DNA of 64,000 nt, taken from positions 84,500 through 148,499 of the forward strand of contig ML991843.1 of NCBI GenBank assembly GCA_010094025.1, given 5' to 3'. The notes below the pieces were generated by a model, which saw nothing but the letters and a program-made list of their open reading frames with translations, was not told the origin of the DNA and searched no databases. Source of the DNA: Viridothelium virens (taxonomy: Eukaryota > Ascomycota > Dothideomycetes > Trypetheliales > Trypetheliaceae). Below, one piece after another: positions 36,480 through 47,929 of the stretch. A program made the translations under genes and the position numbers. Positions within the stretch are counted from its first letter, which is position 1. Every line of letters begins with the position of its first letter.

Positions 36480-37169
36480 ATGGCCTCCGAAAACACAGCA
36501 ACGGAGGGCGTAGATACCACCTCTCCTTCCCCGCTCGAGCGCCGCAACTCGCTAGAGAAGCATCTGCAGTCAAGGCCAAACGAGCAAGAATTGAAGGATA
36601 AGCATATTTTGTTAGACACCAAGGCCGCGCCGTACGTAGTATCTCAATTCTCTCCCTCAATTGTTTGTTCCTACACTATCCGACCTTTGCCTCCCGATTT
36701 CTTTCTCCTACGACGCTAATCAAGAGACGGGAGCAGGGCGCTCCAAGCTGCCGCCCAGGAACTCGAGCGCCAACGCATCACAGACAACCTCAAGAAGGGT
36801 CTTTCGCACCGTCCAGACAAGGAGACCTTGGTGGAACGTACGTCGCTGTTTCCGTTGCGTTTCCATTACTCTCTCTAGCTGCCACATCGTGTTCCCTCAT
36901 CAACAACTGGACACACATTTCTACACAAATCCACTTGACCTTCCTTTGTTACCTCTCCACATTTATCTGACCCTCTTGTCTTATGAGCAGGCAACATCCT
37001 CCCCGACTCGACCGCCGCACCCGGCCTGCAGGCGCAGCAGCGCGAGCTCGAGCGCCACATGCGAGCTGACAGCCTGGAGAAGCAGCTGCAGAATCGGCCG
37101 AAGCCAGAGGAGCTTGTGCGGGAGGGGATTCTGGAGGAAGCGGAGAATCCGTTGAAGGAGGATGCGTAG
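36480..37169 (+). CDS. Three-repeat RPEL protein
   Basis: Three exons, 36480-36631, 36737-36837 and 36991-37169, give 143 residues. There are three RPEL-type units: RRNSLEKHLQSRPNEQELKDKHIL, ITDNLKKGLSHRPDKETLVERNIL (broken by the second intron) and RADSLEKQLQNRPKPEELVREGIL. Each keeps the pattern LxxxLxxRPxxxxLxxxxIL. The linkers are also repeats (AAPALQAAAQELERQR and AAPGLQAQQRELERHM). RPEL motifs bind G-actin in animal MRTF and Phactr proteins; fungal members are short stand-alone proteins whose partner is not settled. The protein has no other domain and ends in acidic residues. Confidence 0.85.
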
Positions 37170-37842
37170 GAATGATACCATCTGAGAATGATAGATTAGT
37201 AGCGAGGACGCAGGGGAGTGGGGCTGAAGGAGTAGGATGGAGAGGTAGGTGGGGCTGCTTTTTGAGGGAGGAAAGGAGATGTGAGGGAATTAATAGTAAT
37301 GAAAATTTTAGGGTTACGGTTATCTATATTTGTAGTTTAGTACCCTTGGGCAGGGCTGGATGTATTACGGAGGATAGTTCGGCTAGAACGAGGCTCAGTT
37401 CGATATGATATGACAATTATCTACTGATCTTGAAAGAGAAGCGGCTGTGGAGCTTCACATTCCTGGTTCTAATTTTATTCGAGTGGAGCTTAAACTTTTC
37501 TATTGGACGATGACCAGTCTTCCTGCATCGCACGATCATCTCCGAACTGAAGTACGGACTCAGAAAGGGCTATCTATATTGTGAGTTTCGACTGAAGGTT
37601 AATAGGATACTACCTATCGTATAATGGATATATACATGAAAGCAGATGTCGTCTTCATACCGCTAAAAAAAAACAATCTCAGAGCAAGCTCAAATCTTCT
37701 CCTTGCCTTCGGATCGGATCAACATTGAGCTCGAACATCTAACGCGTAATACTAGAATTGCCAACACCTTCAGCCCAACCTGCTTGAGTCATGACGAGAC
37801 ATGACCACAAACGATATACGACCACCTCCTCTACGCTTTAGC
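37170..37842. other. Intergenic between convergent genes
   Basis: The 3' flanks of the RPEL gene and of the small secreted protein gene. No supported ORF. An A run lies near 37665. Confidence 0.45.
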
Positions 37843-38436
37843 CTATGCCGTTGTCGTTGACGTGGAGGATGCCGGTGCCGGCGCCGGCTCGAAAGGTGGC
37901 ACGATGAAGCCCGCTGGTGATGCGCACGCCGTCTCAAACACGGTCTTTGTTTCTTGAACGTTCGTGGCCTTCAGGCATGGCTACATTTCGAAGATTAGCG
38001 AACAACTATTCAGTCGAGACTTAAGGGATGAAGTGAGAGTGAGTTGTCGAAGCTTGATGGGGAAGGAAGCGCTGGGATACTGCGATAGCTTACCAAGCCA
38101 AACCCAAGTTGTCGGGTCTGCAATGCACATCCCTTGCAGTCAATCTCGGACGTGATGGTGGTAGTTGCCGCGTAGCTGGTGCAGGCTGGTCCCCTGTCCG
38201 CCATATCATAGAAGATGTTTGTCGTACAGGTTGCGGTGGATGCGGCGGATGAGGTTGCGGTAGCCGTAGATAGAGGTTCGAACGCGATGGGGTTCCACAT
38301 GGTTGCGGTAGCGACTGGAGAGGCGAGGCTGGTAGAGAAGATCAACAAGTGGCCTAAGGTAATACAGCTTAGAGAAGTAATCTTACACATTACCGATGAG
38401 AGCTGCAAAGCCAGCGATATAAGTGAAAGTCTTCAT
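37843..38436 (-). CDS. Small secreted six-cysteine protein
   Basis: Three exons on the minus strand, 38436-38394, 38353-38094 and 37980-37843, give 146 residues. The first 26 residues form a signal peptide (MKTFTYIAGFAALIGHLLIF ... SLAS). Mature cysteines occur as CTTNIFYD, GPACTSYA, EIDCKGCALQ, PCLKAT and ETACAS, six in all, an even number that suits disulfides. The tail is Pro/Ala/Thr-rich (EPAPAPASSTSTTTA). The 40-nt first intron is near the minimum for fungi; the second is 113 nt. Frame holds through both. I do not recognise the family; an effector or wall-associated protein is a reasonable inference. Its homology is untested. Confidence 0.68.
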
Positions 38437-39745
38437 CGTGTAGGTGCTTATCCGAAGGTCTTTTTCGAATTAGGGTGATGAGGAAAGGAACTCAAAAAGA
38501 AGAAATTGGGAAACCAGGAAAAATCTGGCGGAGTCGAGGAGCAGTGAATGAAGAATCTATGACCGTCGATGAATCTAAACGAAGGTGGTATGATCAAGAG
38601 AATGCCTTAAAGGGAAGTAACGAGTGACGGCAGAGAGGAAAATATATGCAGTAGAGGCAGCGGCGGTCTAGAGCAGAGCAGCTTCCTGCTGCTCCCTCAG
38701 CTCCCTTCCCAAACCGCCCTTACCTGCTTCCAGCAAACAAACGGCTGTACAAAATAGGAAAACTGGCAAGTTGTGCCACCATCCAGACGGCAAGCTGCGA
38801 AAAGAGACGCTTCCAAATATACTCCGCTCAGCCGCAGCCACAATGGCGACCTCTACCCATCAGTCCTGGTATGCTGCCCTGTCCTGTTGCCTTCGTTTAC
38901 TCAAACCGGCGAACAGAGTGAAATTGAGGACCCCTTGCATGCTTCATTTAGGGGCCAGGCGAGGCCGAAGTCATCAAACGCCACCACCCCGGATTTCCCG
39001 GATGTTGGTTTTATGTGACAACAACAAGACTGACGATTCAGGGGAGAGTTGCGGTGCCGAATCCATGCTGGATGAAGTCTTGTTCATCAAGAAGAAGTTG
39101 CAGGGAGATACGATGCTAATTTAAATGGGTTCGGTTGAATGGGCGACGTTAGCAATCACGTCTAGATTCCATGGCAGCGAGTTGGGTGGTGGAGGTGGAG
39201 GTGGAGCATCGTGCTGGAGGGATTTTTCCATGCCTAACTCCTCCAAGTAGTAAAGGCAAAAGTTTATACGCCACTGTACTTCCCTTTTCCAACACCCAAC
39301 ACTTGTGTAATTAGCGTGTGCAGGGTTGTTCATATAAGTCAAAACATTCCATCCAGAAACAAGTGTGGAAGTATTTCCATGATAGGTCCGCCTTGCTCCC
39401 AAGTTCTGGCTTGAGTCACATTGTAAAATATGTGTGAAGCGTTCCATTTGTATCACCACTTGACTTCGTGGACGAGAGGAGCTGCAATTCCTCTGTCCTC
39501 TCTGCAATATTTGCTCTGAATATTGACATTGCCTTCGCAAATTGCGTAGCTTATGACATGAGGTGACCAGACCTAGTAATATTATATCGCGGGCGTTCGG
39601 TAGTGACACCGAAACTGCTGCACGTCCTGTGTATAGCCGTGGGTTACAAACCTACCCAGGTACCTTGTGCATCACCAATCAAGTACACCATTAAATGACA
39701 CGCCTGGAAGACCCAATGCAAACACATCCCACGCTCACTACCATC
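38437..39745. other. Intergenic; ambiguous ORFs
   Basis: On the plus strand an ATG near 38842 with good context (CACAATGGCG) opens MATSTHQSW and is followed by a GTATGC donor, but I could not find a splice that keeps a long frame. On the minus strand an open frame at 39121-39609 (162 codons) begins with GTG rather than ATG and ends with a proline run from a GGAGGT repeat. Neither is called as a gene. Confidence 0.35.
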
Positions 39746-41022
39746 TCACGCCTCTCCCGTCATCGTCTTGAACACCTTCTCCATCACGTCCCACCGCAGA
39801 TCCCACACGCCATCATGGTCTGAACCCTTAACCGTCTCGCTCGCAAACTCCACCCCATCCACATCCCTCCAGCACGCCTCGAACCAGCGATTTCCCTTCT
39901 TGCCCGCATCCCCAATCATAATATCACTCTCCGCAAAGAACACATCCACCTTCAGCCTGTCCGCACCTCCCACCTCCCTCACCGCCTCCGCCAACCGTGG
40001 CGCCAGGACATCAAAGTCGCCCCAATCCGACCAGCCGTCCTTCTCAACCCCATTCCTCAGCAGCACCTGCGTCTCCTGCCCCAAGCCACGCACACCCCCC
40101 GCAAACACTCGCTCAGCGACACGCTCCCTTACGCCCTCCTCAAACGCCACGTCTGCGCCCTCGCGCCCCGTGCTCTTCTTCGCCTGCGGCCACAGCTGCG
40201 CCACGCCACCCGAGACGGCGGCGCTGACCCCCAGCGCAGGGCCCAGCGTGGAGTTCACGAAGGTCGCGAGCGTGCCAGTCTGCGCGATGAGCGAGCGCGG
40301 CAGCGACGATGCGAGCGACCAGAGGAGCTTCCCCGATTGCGAGGAGTGCACCCAGGGGCCCGCTATGGCGATGTAGGGGCGGGAGGGAAGGAGGAGGTGC
40401 GGGTGGTGGACCGCGAAGTCGAGGCCGAAGACGGTGCCGCCGCTGTGGCAGGCGAGGGAGACGTGCTTGATGCGGAGGTGGGCGAGCAGGGCGGGGATGG
40501 CGTCTGGAGATGGGGGTCAGCGATGTTGTGTTCCTTGGTGGTGTCGTTTAGTGGGGGGGATATATGTATATTGGACGACTCACCTCGCCAGACCTCGAGC
40601 AGCCTCTCGGCTGGCACGCTGTCTGTCTTGCCAATGCCTGGGCGCTCTGCGTTCACGACGCGGACTTTGTACCGCTTTGCCAGCCCATCCTTTGCGATAT
40701 TGAAGAACCGTGAGGATGTGAGCGGGCCGAAGAATAAGAGCACCTGCTCCTCACTATCGTCGTCGCCGGCATCTTCGCGATGAAAGCCAAAGTCGGAGTA
40801 GGAGATCTGGAAGGGTTTGGGGCGGCCGCGCGACGGGTCGGCCGGCAGCTGGAAGGTCCGATTGAAACGAGGGTCATTGATGTAGGCCTTGAACTCTTCT
40901 GGAGAGAGGGATATAGCTGGGGTCGAGGTTTTGGTAGTAGTTCTAGAGAAGGATGTGGTGGTTCTTGTTGCTAATGTTGAAGAGGTGGAAGGTATGTCTA
41001 CTAAGGCCATGGCGAGAGGCAC
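39746..41022 (-). CDS. Alpha/beta hydrolase
   Basis: Two exons on the minus strand, 41022-40584 and 40503-39746, give 398 residues. Key blocks: VLLFFGPLTSSRFF (oxyanion region), YKVRVVNAERPGIGKTD, and the nucleophile elbow SLACHSGGTVFGLDFA, in which Ser sits in a His-Ser-Gly-Gly context. Downstream IAIAGPWVH fits the fold, DVFFAESDIMIGD is the likely acid region and GSDHDGVWD the catalytic His. The N-terminal ~30 residues are Thr/Ser-rich and may be a targeting sequence. Met at 41010 is an alternative start. The substrate is unknown. The coding strand is C-rich then G-rich. Confidence 0.83.
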
Positions 41023-42538
41023 CGTGGTAGCTAATTGTTCGTACTTCGGACTATGGAGCGTGGAAGTGGTGCACCGCGAGAGTGAGACGAGTTACGGTAT
41101 CCAGCTGATCTGGAAGGAAAAAGCGTCAGCCACCTCTGTAGAACATACAAATCCTTCCCGTCTCGCGTACCCATTCTCAACACCATCGATTTGGAGCCGT
41201 ATATCTCGCCATCGCGTGGGTCAATTAGATACATGGTTGTAGCGATAGATAGTTGAGAATTAGGCGATTCACATGTACTACTTTTTTTGATCGAGGAGCC
41301 ACCGTGGAGATTTTTTGGAACGTCGAGGGCGTTGAGAACTAGAACCGGCTCGCACCACATCCACAGAAGCCTCAACCTATGCGACATCACTTTGAGAAAT
41401 TTTTTGAAGGTGAGCATGTCTTCGTCAATTTTTTCTAAAATATTGAGACAATCCTTTCGGAGGTACGGAGTACTTTAGGGATTTACCGCTCGTGTCTGCT
41501 TCGCGACGTCCTTTCCCTAAGCCTAGGCTCCTTCCGTATTTGGCGCTGCTATTAAGGTTGATAAGGTAATTAGGTCTCTCAGTAAACTCAGATGCTAAGA
41601 TGAGAGTCAGGCTTCCCTGCCAGTGGCTCACAGCTCCTGAATGGTATATAAATTGGGCTTGAGGACTTCTTTTCTCCCATCCTACCGTCTAAGCAATTTG
41701 TCGCGAGTCTTGTGTAGATCTAAAATAGAGAGGTAGAATGTTTCAACCCCTTTAATTCAACAGATCTAAATCGATACCAATACAACTGAGCGTAGAATCT
41801 GATTACATGAGGTATTCTTCTTTAATCCAATACTAGTTTCAGAGATAGGCCTAATTATTGACGTTCCAAAATTCGAAATCTCCATAAGGACCTTGACCCG
41901 CTCGGTCGAGAATCGAATCTTCTACTTAACCATCTATCCCAATCTCTGCTTCAATCTGCTTCAGTCTGCTCTGTCTCTGCTCCGAACTCTACTCTAGCCT
42001 CGGCGTAGGCGTTTCCCCCGGACTGGCTGTTGGGGCGCTTCAGTCACCGAAACAAGATGGTGCTCATCTGGCAATATGATTGGGGAAAGGCATGTAAGTT
42101 GCTCTCCAATATGCTTTAAACTATCACTGGGCGAGTTGACTGAGGAGAGATTTGTCACTACATTCTCACAATTAGTTCCAAAATTGCGCAAAGATAAAAG
42201 ACATGCAAACAATGCAAGGACTTTAAGCATGTGATTAAGAGTGAGGTGAATTGAGTCCACCCGTCAATGTCATTATTATGCTATCGTCTCGTGTCGCTGA
42301 GGCTTGTGCGATTAAATACAATGAAGATTGTGCTCAGGGGATATTTTGAAGAGACAAAAGAGTAGTTCGCCTAAACGACCCTTTCCAGAATGATAAAGCT
42401 GCCCATTTCCACAGTGCCACCACCGCAACCACCACCACATTCAACTTTTCTTTTGCGACACTCTTTCCTCAAATCAACATGTACGTAACAGTCTGTGCCA
42501 ACCGATCGTAATCTTGTTGCTCCATGGTAATGATGCGT
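41023..42538. other. Intergenic; possible small secreted ORF
   Basis: Long stretch without a confident gene. A TATATAAA sequence lies at about 41644-41651 on the plus strand with no following ORF. A minus-strand ORF at 41994-42260 is listed separately. The downstream end of the rhodopsin gene closes the region. Confidence 0.4.
41994..42230 (-). CDS. Candidate small secreted protein (weak)
   Basis: From an internal Met at about 42230 the ORF reads MLKVLALFACLLSLRNFG, a signal-peptide-like start, then about 60 residues with two Cys and a basic end (VRGKRLRRG). The first in-frame Met is 30 bases upstream (42260). No domain, splice or promoter evidence supports it, so chance remains likely. Confidence 0.22.
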   Translation of the reverse strand: MLKVLALFACLLSLRNFGTNCENVVTNLSSVNSPSDSLKHIGEQLTCLSPIILPDEHHLVSVTEAPQQPVRGKRLRRG

Positions 42539-43624
42539 TTACGCACCATCGTCGTCGTCCCCGATGCGGATCTGGCCTTCACCCTTGAGGCCCTCAGACC
42601 AGAAGCCACCGAGCTCAACATTGGTCTCGGGCATACTCTGGTGAGTGAATAAGAGCCAGGCGCCGAAGACGGGCTTGGCAAGGACATCGAGGACAGCATA
42701 GGCGATGATCTCGTCATCGACAGAAGCAATGCGAGAGCCATCGGCAACACCCCAGACACTGTCCAACGTCAGCATCATCAACGTCATCGTGAAGCTAGGT
42801 AGAGGGGCTTACATTGGGTATGCAGTCCAGAGGAGGAAGGTGAATCCTGCGATGGAGCCGAAAAACCTGGCAACCTTGGTGCCCTTGTTCAGAACGGCAG
42901 CACGGCCATTCACGGCCAATTGCCACACGACCACCAAGTAGGCAATGCAGGCAATAGCATACCATCCCCATTTCTGCGGAGTTTCCTCCCCACCAAAGGC
43001 AGCAAAAAGACCGGTGAGGATCATGACCAGATCGGCAAAGATGGCGATGAAGATGCTAGCACCATTGAGGCCGGCAAGAAGAGACAGGTCAAGAAGGAGA
43101 AGAGGAGTGGTCAAGCTCCAGTCGACATAACGAGCCCAGTAAACTTGGCGATAGATGTGCTTGTAAGTGTCGGGGACGTGCTCGTGTTGTTCGGTAATCT
43201 TGACATCATGGAGAGAAACGCCGTGACCGGTGGCCATGCCAAAGTATGAGATGGCTGCAATGGTGGTGATGAGAGTTGTAACGACGTGATACAAACGCTT
43301 AGACTATGATGAATTAGATGATGTACTATCATTTCAAGCTCCGTGGAGCTTCTCAAAGCTTACAGCTGGGAGGCTCCATGACATTGCCGTGAAGGCAATT
43401 GAGGCAACGAGCATGATCACAAAGACAACCCTGAGATGGAATTAATACTGGTAGGTTAAGCCCGAGATATGCTGTACATACCAAAGGGTGCGTTTTCCCT
43501 CATCGTGAACGACTTGGTACTCAGGCCTTGGGTCGGTGATAGTTGGCAATGGGCTGATGGAGCTGGTTGCCGTTGGCACCAGAGCAGTAGTCTTCTTCAG
43601 AGCTTCAACGGCTTGAGTCAACAT
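42539..43624 (-). CDS. Microbial-type (type 1) rhodopsin, predicted retinal proton pump
   Basis: Four exons on the minus strand, 43624-43482, 43430-43364, 43303-42813 and 42758-42539, give 306 residues with seven hydrophobic helices. Helix C reads ARYVDWSLTTPLLLLDLSLL. It aligns with the bacteriorhodopsin segment around Asp85-Thr89-Asp96, and all three residues are present. Helix G has the retinal Lys in VLDVLAKPVFGAWLL. These features place it with light-driven proton pumps of fungi rather than with the opsin-related chaperone proteins that lack the Lys. The ~45-residue N-terminus is hydrophilic and the C-terminus ends in acidic GDDDDGA. The plasma membrane is the usual site. Confidence 0.92.
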
Positions 43625-45484
43625 CTTGAAAGAGAATTATGGCAATGAATAATGTTTGATGAAGCTCTTCGAGGATGATTGAAGAGGATTTGAAGAGAGG
43701 GAGGAAGAGGAAGCGAAGTTGGACGAAGGCAATGGGCAAAAGCTCTAACATGAACCCCGCTGCACGGAGCAACCACGACGGACTAGGCTACGGCATGCAC
43801 CGATTCAAGCTTGCCATTGGATCAAAGACGTCATTTTCTGCGCCTCCAGTCATCGAGCAATCAAGCAATCTTCCGCGGAAACCTAGGCTAACTTTAGCAT
43901 GCCGCAATTGGCGGCCAATCTTGGGTATGGGACGTGAGGCGAAATTTGGATCTCAGAAGTTCCAAATATCGATGCTCTCCCAGATGCATATCTCAGTGCT
44001 GCACCCCAGATTCTGCCACCCTTATCTTTATGCGCATCATAAGAGATGCCGAACTGCAATGCCTGTGCTCTGTACCTCGTATCTCCTGCCACAGAGCGGC
44101 GAGCATGCAACGGTGCAACTTTGGTCAAGATGGGACTGGGCGGATCCTTGAGCATCACGAGGTCTGTACTCCGTATCCCAGTATCTACCCACCTAGCATT
44201 TGGCCTATGATACTTCAGTACTTCCCCGCTCTGAGCCGAGAAGGGGCATGGGTGGCTCGGGAGTGGGTGTGGATGATAGGACAGAGTCAGATAGCTTGAC
44301 AGCTGCAGCACACCCAGAACCGATTGGGAGTTGTCGGTGTACTGTTGGTCTGCTGCCAGGCCAACCGGAACAAGGCCGTAATCGACTCTGCCAAAGCTGC
44401 CAAGAACTGCCAATCTGCCAGCCTGCCGGCCTGCCAACCGCCCGAGGGCACCATCGCACCATCTTATCCCATCTTATCATCTGAGCCACCGCTTGGTGGC
44501 TTGGAGGCTCACTGCACATGAGCCACGAGCTTAATTCTATGCGTGCGTGGCCGTGGCCTGGCGGTTCGCCTATCGACGTGCCGACCCTTCTGCACCTATT
44601 GCCGGAATTTACTGCAATGTATCAAAGCCTCATTGAACTCAAATCTGTCAACGGAGCAGGGACATGCATAGACCAAGGTATCAATTTTTGCGTATATCTC
44701 TTGTGACGGCTTTGACCATCTCTCATCTCGACCCTTCTCGTCTCGTATTCGTGGTGGTGCGCATGCCAAGTCTGCTCACATCAGAAAACAAAAGATCATC
44801 CCAGAACCCCTTTGGCTCGGCAACTTTCCTTTGTCTGGAATGAGATTTCTCACGAACCTCACGATACAATTACATGATTTCTTTGTATTCCTGCAAAATG
44901 ATTAAGCAGAGCATGCTCCGGTCAGTGCGCTGTTGTTAGCGGGTTTTCTGCAACCGCGATGGGCGGGCCTTTTGCGGGCGAGACAGCGAAGGCAAGACAC
45001 GCTGCACCACAACATTGAACCCGAGATCAATGCAGTCGCTGGTCTCAAATCTTCTCACAAATTACCGGCATAAGTAAGCCGAGACCTTCCTGGACTCGTA
45101 GGTAGGCGTCGCATGCACCTGTCATGATGGGCAGTGGGGTTGGTTCTAGTTCCTTTCCACTTGATCCCTGCTCCTCAAGGTCCTCATTTTTCCCCCTTCC
45201 TGCAATGTCCTCACCTCTAGTACGTACTCCATATCGGGACCTTGATTATAAGCAGCCTCTTCGCTCAGCCGCATCCAGCTTCTTGGCGCTTCACCTGCTC
45301 ATCGCACCGAGACAGTCAAACTCATTCCTTTCGAGATTCTCATAGTTGAGCCAGAGCACCCTCGGTCCACCCTCTGCCAGATTTGCTAGAGAACGCCATC
45401 GCGAAGGTCTTCTTTGCCACCTACTTCGAGGGCGTCTGTCTCGGGTAACCTGCTTGTCCATAACCACTAAAATAGGCTTCCACA
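43625..45484. other. Long intergenic region
   Basis: Opposed ORFs of 158 and 184 codons at 43.7-44.4 kb overlap each other and have no domain or splice evidence. The region contains the promoters of the rhodopsin (minus) and ZIP transporter (plus) genes. An imperfect GCCAGCCTGCC-type run lies near 44405-44440. Confidence 0.45.
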
Positions 45485-46834
45485 ATGTCGGACAGCGATG
45501 CGCCTGGTCAGTGTGCGACTGGCAATGACTTTGACGGTCGGATCGGTGTGCGAGTATCCGCCATTTTTGTCATTCTCTTCGGGTCGATGATTGGTAGGTG
45601 GCATTGATTAGCCTTAGCCAAACGTGTCTGACCTGATCCTAGGTGCCTGGTTTCCGGTATTTGCCTCGAGACACAGAGGTATCGGTGTTCCAGAATGGGC
45701 ATTCTTCATTGCCAAATACTTTGGTTCTGGCGTGATCATCGCCACCGCTTTCATCCATGTGAGTACTGACACAATTACTCTCAATCATCGAAAAGGCTGC
45801 AGTCCATCTCAGAGAGCCTACTCAAGAAATCTGACTTGATTTTTTTTTTTTTTCAAATGAACATCGAGCCAACAAGAGCTAACAGTGCGTAGTTGCTTGC
45901 ACCAGCTGCAGACGCACTCACGGATCCTTGCCTGACGGGTCCCATCACTGAATATGATTGGGCAGAGGGAATATGCCTCATGTCTGTGTTCCTGCTGTTC
46001 TTCCTTGAGTTGATTACGATGCGCTTCGCAAGGTTTGATGTTCATGGTGGTCACGCGCAAGAACATTCAGTGAAGGTCGAGGAAGGTCGGCCAGCACATT
46101 TGAGCGGCCAGACTGGTCCATATCGAGACGAATCAGAGGAGCTACCATCCAAAGATTCAGAAGCGATTCAGGGAAGGCGCACCAGCTCCCACATTCCTGG
46201 AGATGACCATCTTGGACACATGAGAGAACATACAGGGAATGAGGAGCTTTCTTCCGACTGGGAAAAATCAGATGGTCTTATTCCAGAAAGCTATGCAGCC
46301 CAGATGACGGCTATATTCATTCTGGAATTCGGAGTAATCTTCCACTCGATCTTCATCGGTCTGACACTTGCTGTAGCTGGAGATGAGTTTAATACCCTCT
46401 ATGTCGTTCTCGTCTTTCACCAAACATTCGAAGGTCTTGGACTGGGAACCCGACTAGCCAGTGCTCCATGGCCCAAGGACAGGCGATGGACGCCGTACAT
46501 GCTCGGGATTGGCTATGCCTTTTCAACCCCCATAGCTATCGCTATTGGTCTGGGAGTCAGGCAGTCTTATCCTCCGAACTCACAGACTACACTCATCGTG
46601 AATGGTTGCTTTGACTCTGTCAGCGCTGGCATCCTTATATACACGGGGTTGGTAGAGCTCATGGCTCATGAGTTCATGTTCAGCCCCTCCATGATAAGGG
46701 CTCCCATCAAAACTCTTTTCAGCGCATTTGGACTAATGTGCTTGGGTGCTGGTAAGCCTGGTGTGCTGTTCTGACAAGACCCAAGAGCTAACGTATGTCT
46801 AGGTCTGATGGCGCTCCTGGGTAAATGGGCATAG
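45485..46834 (+). CDS. ZIP-family zinc/iron transporter (Zrt-like)
   Basis: Four exons, 45485-45593, 45643-45758, 45893-46751 and 46803-46834, give 371 residues. The N-terminal helices read VSAIFVILFGSMIGAWFPVFA and YFGSGVIIATAFIHLLAPAADAL. A cytoplasmic His-containing loop (residues ~125-185: HVHGGH-like FDVHGGHAQEH, DDHLGHMREH) precedes the conserved TM4-TM5 pair: LEFGVIFHSIFIGLTLAV and VVLVFHQTFEGLGLGTRLA, where the His and Glu form the metal site. The C-terminus ends GLMALLGKWA as in Zrt1/Zrt2. It imports zinc (or iron) across a membrane. The last exon encodes only 10 residues. Intron 2 contains a 16-base T run. Confidence 0.93.
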
Positions 46835-47929
46835 ATCTTGACATTGGTCAAGATATTGATGGCATTCGAGGACCCTCATTCTTGTATTTTATTTTGATAC
46901 TGTCTCATAGATCAATAACTATCTCTTAGGCTAGACTCACATCAATTAATACATTCACTTGTTCGAAAGCAGAGTGCTATGAGAACTCTTCTGTTGGGCC
47001 GTACTGACTCGCTCACGGTACGCTTATACCGATTGCACCGTCGACCGGCTTAACACTTTCGGAATAACGCGTTATCCGCATCTAGTAACAGCTTGAAACA
47101 GGGGATCTGTCTTAGTCATTGCGCTCTGATTGACTAAACATAAGTTGGATCCGGCGCAATGTTTAAGCCGTATGTAGCGGAGCGGCACAGGATTCTGTCC
47201 TGGTAGAGCCACCGGTTCCGGGATCTACCCATTGATTTCATGGATTGCATCGATTCGAGATTTTTTGTGTCGCTATAAGTATTGTTGTTGACTATATTGC
47301 GAATAGCTCATATGTAGATGCAGATAGATTTTAACCTGAGTGGGCGCCATGTGAACAAGGAGCGTGGATAAGGTATGATGCAGTGATGGGTGGTGGCCGA
47401 TATTCTCCCAGCATTGCGGCTCTTCTCTTTCGCCCACTCCCTACGGAGTAATTTATGCTCACACCCATGGGGCGGATATAATGAGGGGCTTTGTGAGTTT
47501 TCCGGGCGGCCAAGTCCATAGCTGCGCTCCATCTCCAACGCCACGACCAGCCTTGCACCCTTGGCTCTCAATCATGTACCTTTAGTCAGAGTTTACGAGA
47601 CCAGATACGCCATGGTATCAACATCATTCACGGACTTAAGTAGCTACCCCCCTGTGCCAGATTGAAGCTCCGTGCCACCTTGCCCTGGCCTCGTAGTAAG
47701 TATATATATCGATGATCTCATTCCTTTGTCAACGATAAATATCCCTATCGAAACATACTCTTGATCAAAACTTTACCTTTCTTCTATCGACCTCTCCTGT
47801 CAAATCCTCTCCTTCCATCTACCCATAAAGATCTCTGCCACCGATTCTTTTCGAAACAAAAAGACTTTTTCATAGCATTCAAACCGTAATTAATTGATCC
47901 CATTGCGCCCCCCACACACCACCACAATC
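46835..47929. other. Intergenic with TATA-like promoter
   Basis: The 3' flank of the ZIP gene, then the promoter and pyrimidine-rich leader (about 47760-47830) of the SDR at 47930. No supported ORF. Confidence 0.5.
47699..47709 (+). promoter_or_regulatory. TATA-like element upstream of second SDR
   Basis: GTATATATATCG lies about 220 bases before the start codon and is followed by a CT-rich leader, as in strongly expressed fungal genes. Confidence 0.35.

Noticed and set aside
38842-39124. Plus-strand start MATSTHQSW followed by a GTATGC donor
   Set aside because: No acceptor gave a frame longer than a few dozen codons; may be a broken gene, but evidence is too thin.
39121-39609. 162-codon minus ORF with proline run
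   Set aside because: The open frame begins with GTG and gains ATG only internally; no signal peptide or homologous motif could be recognised.
43675-44437. Opposed ORFs of 158 (+) and 184 (-) codons upstream of the rhodopsin gene
   Set aside because: They overlap each other, lack domains and credible starts, and lie in promoter sequence.
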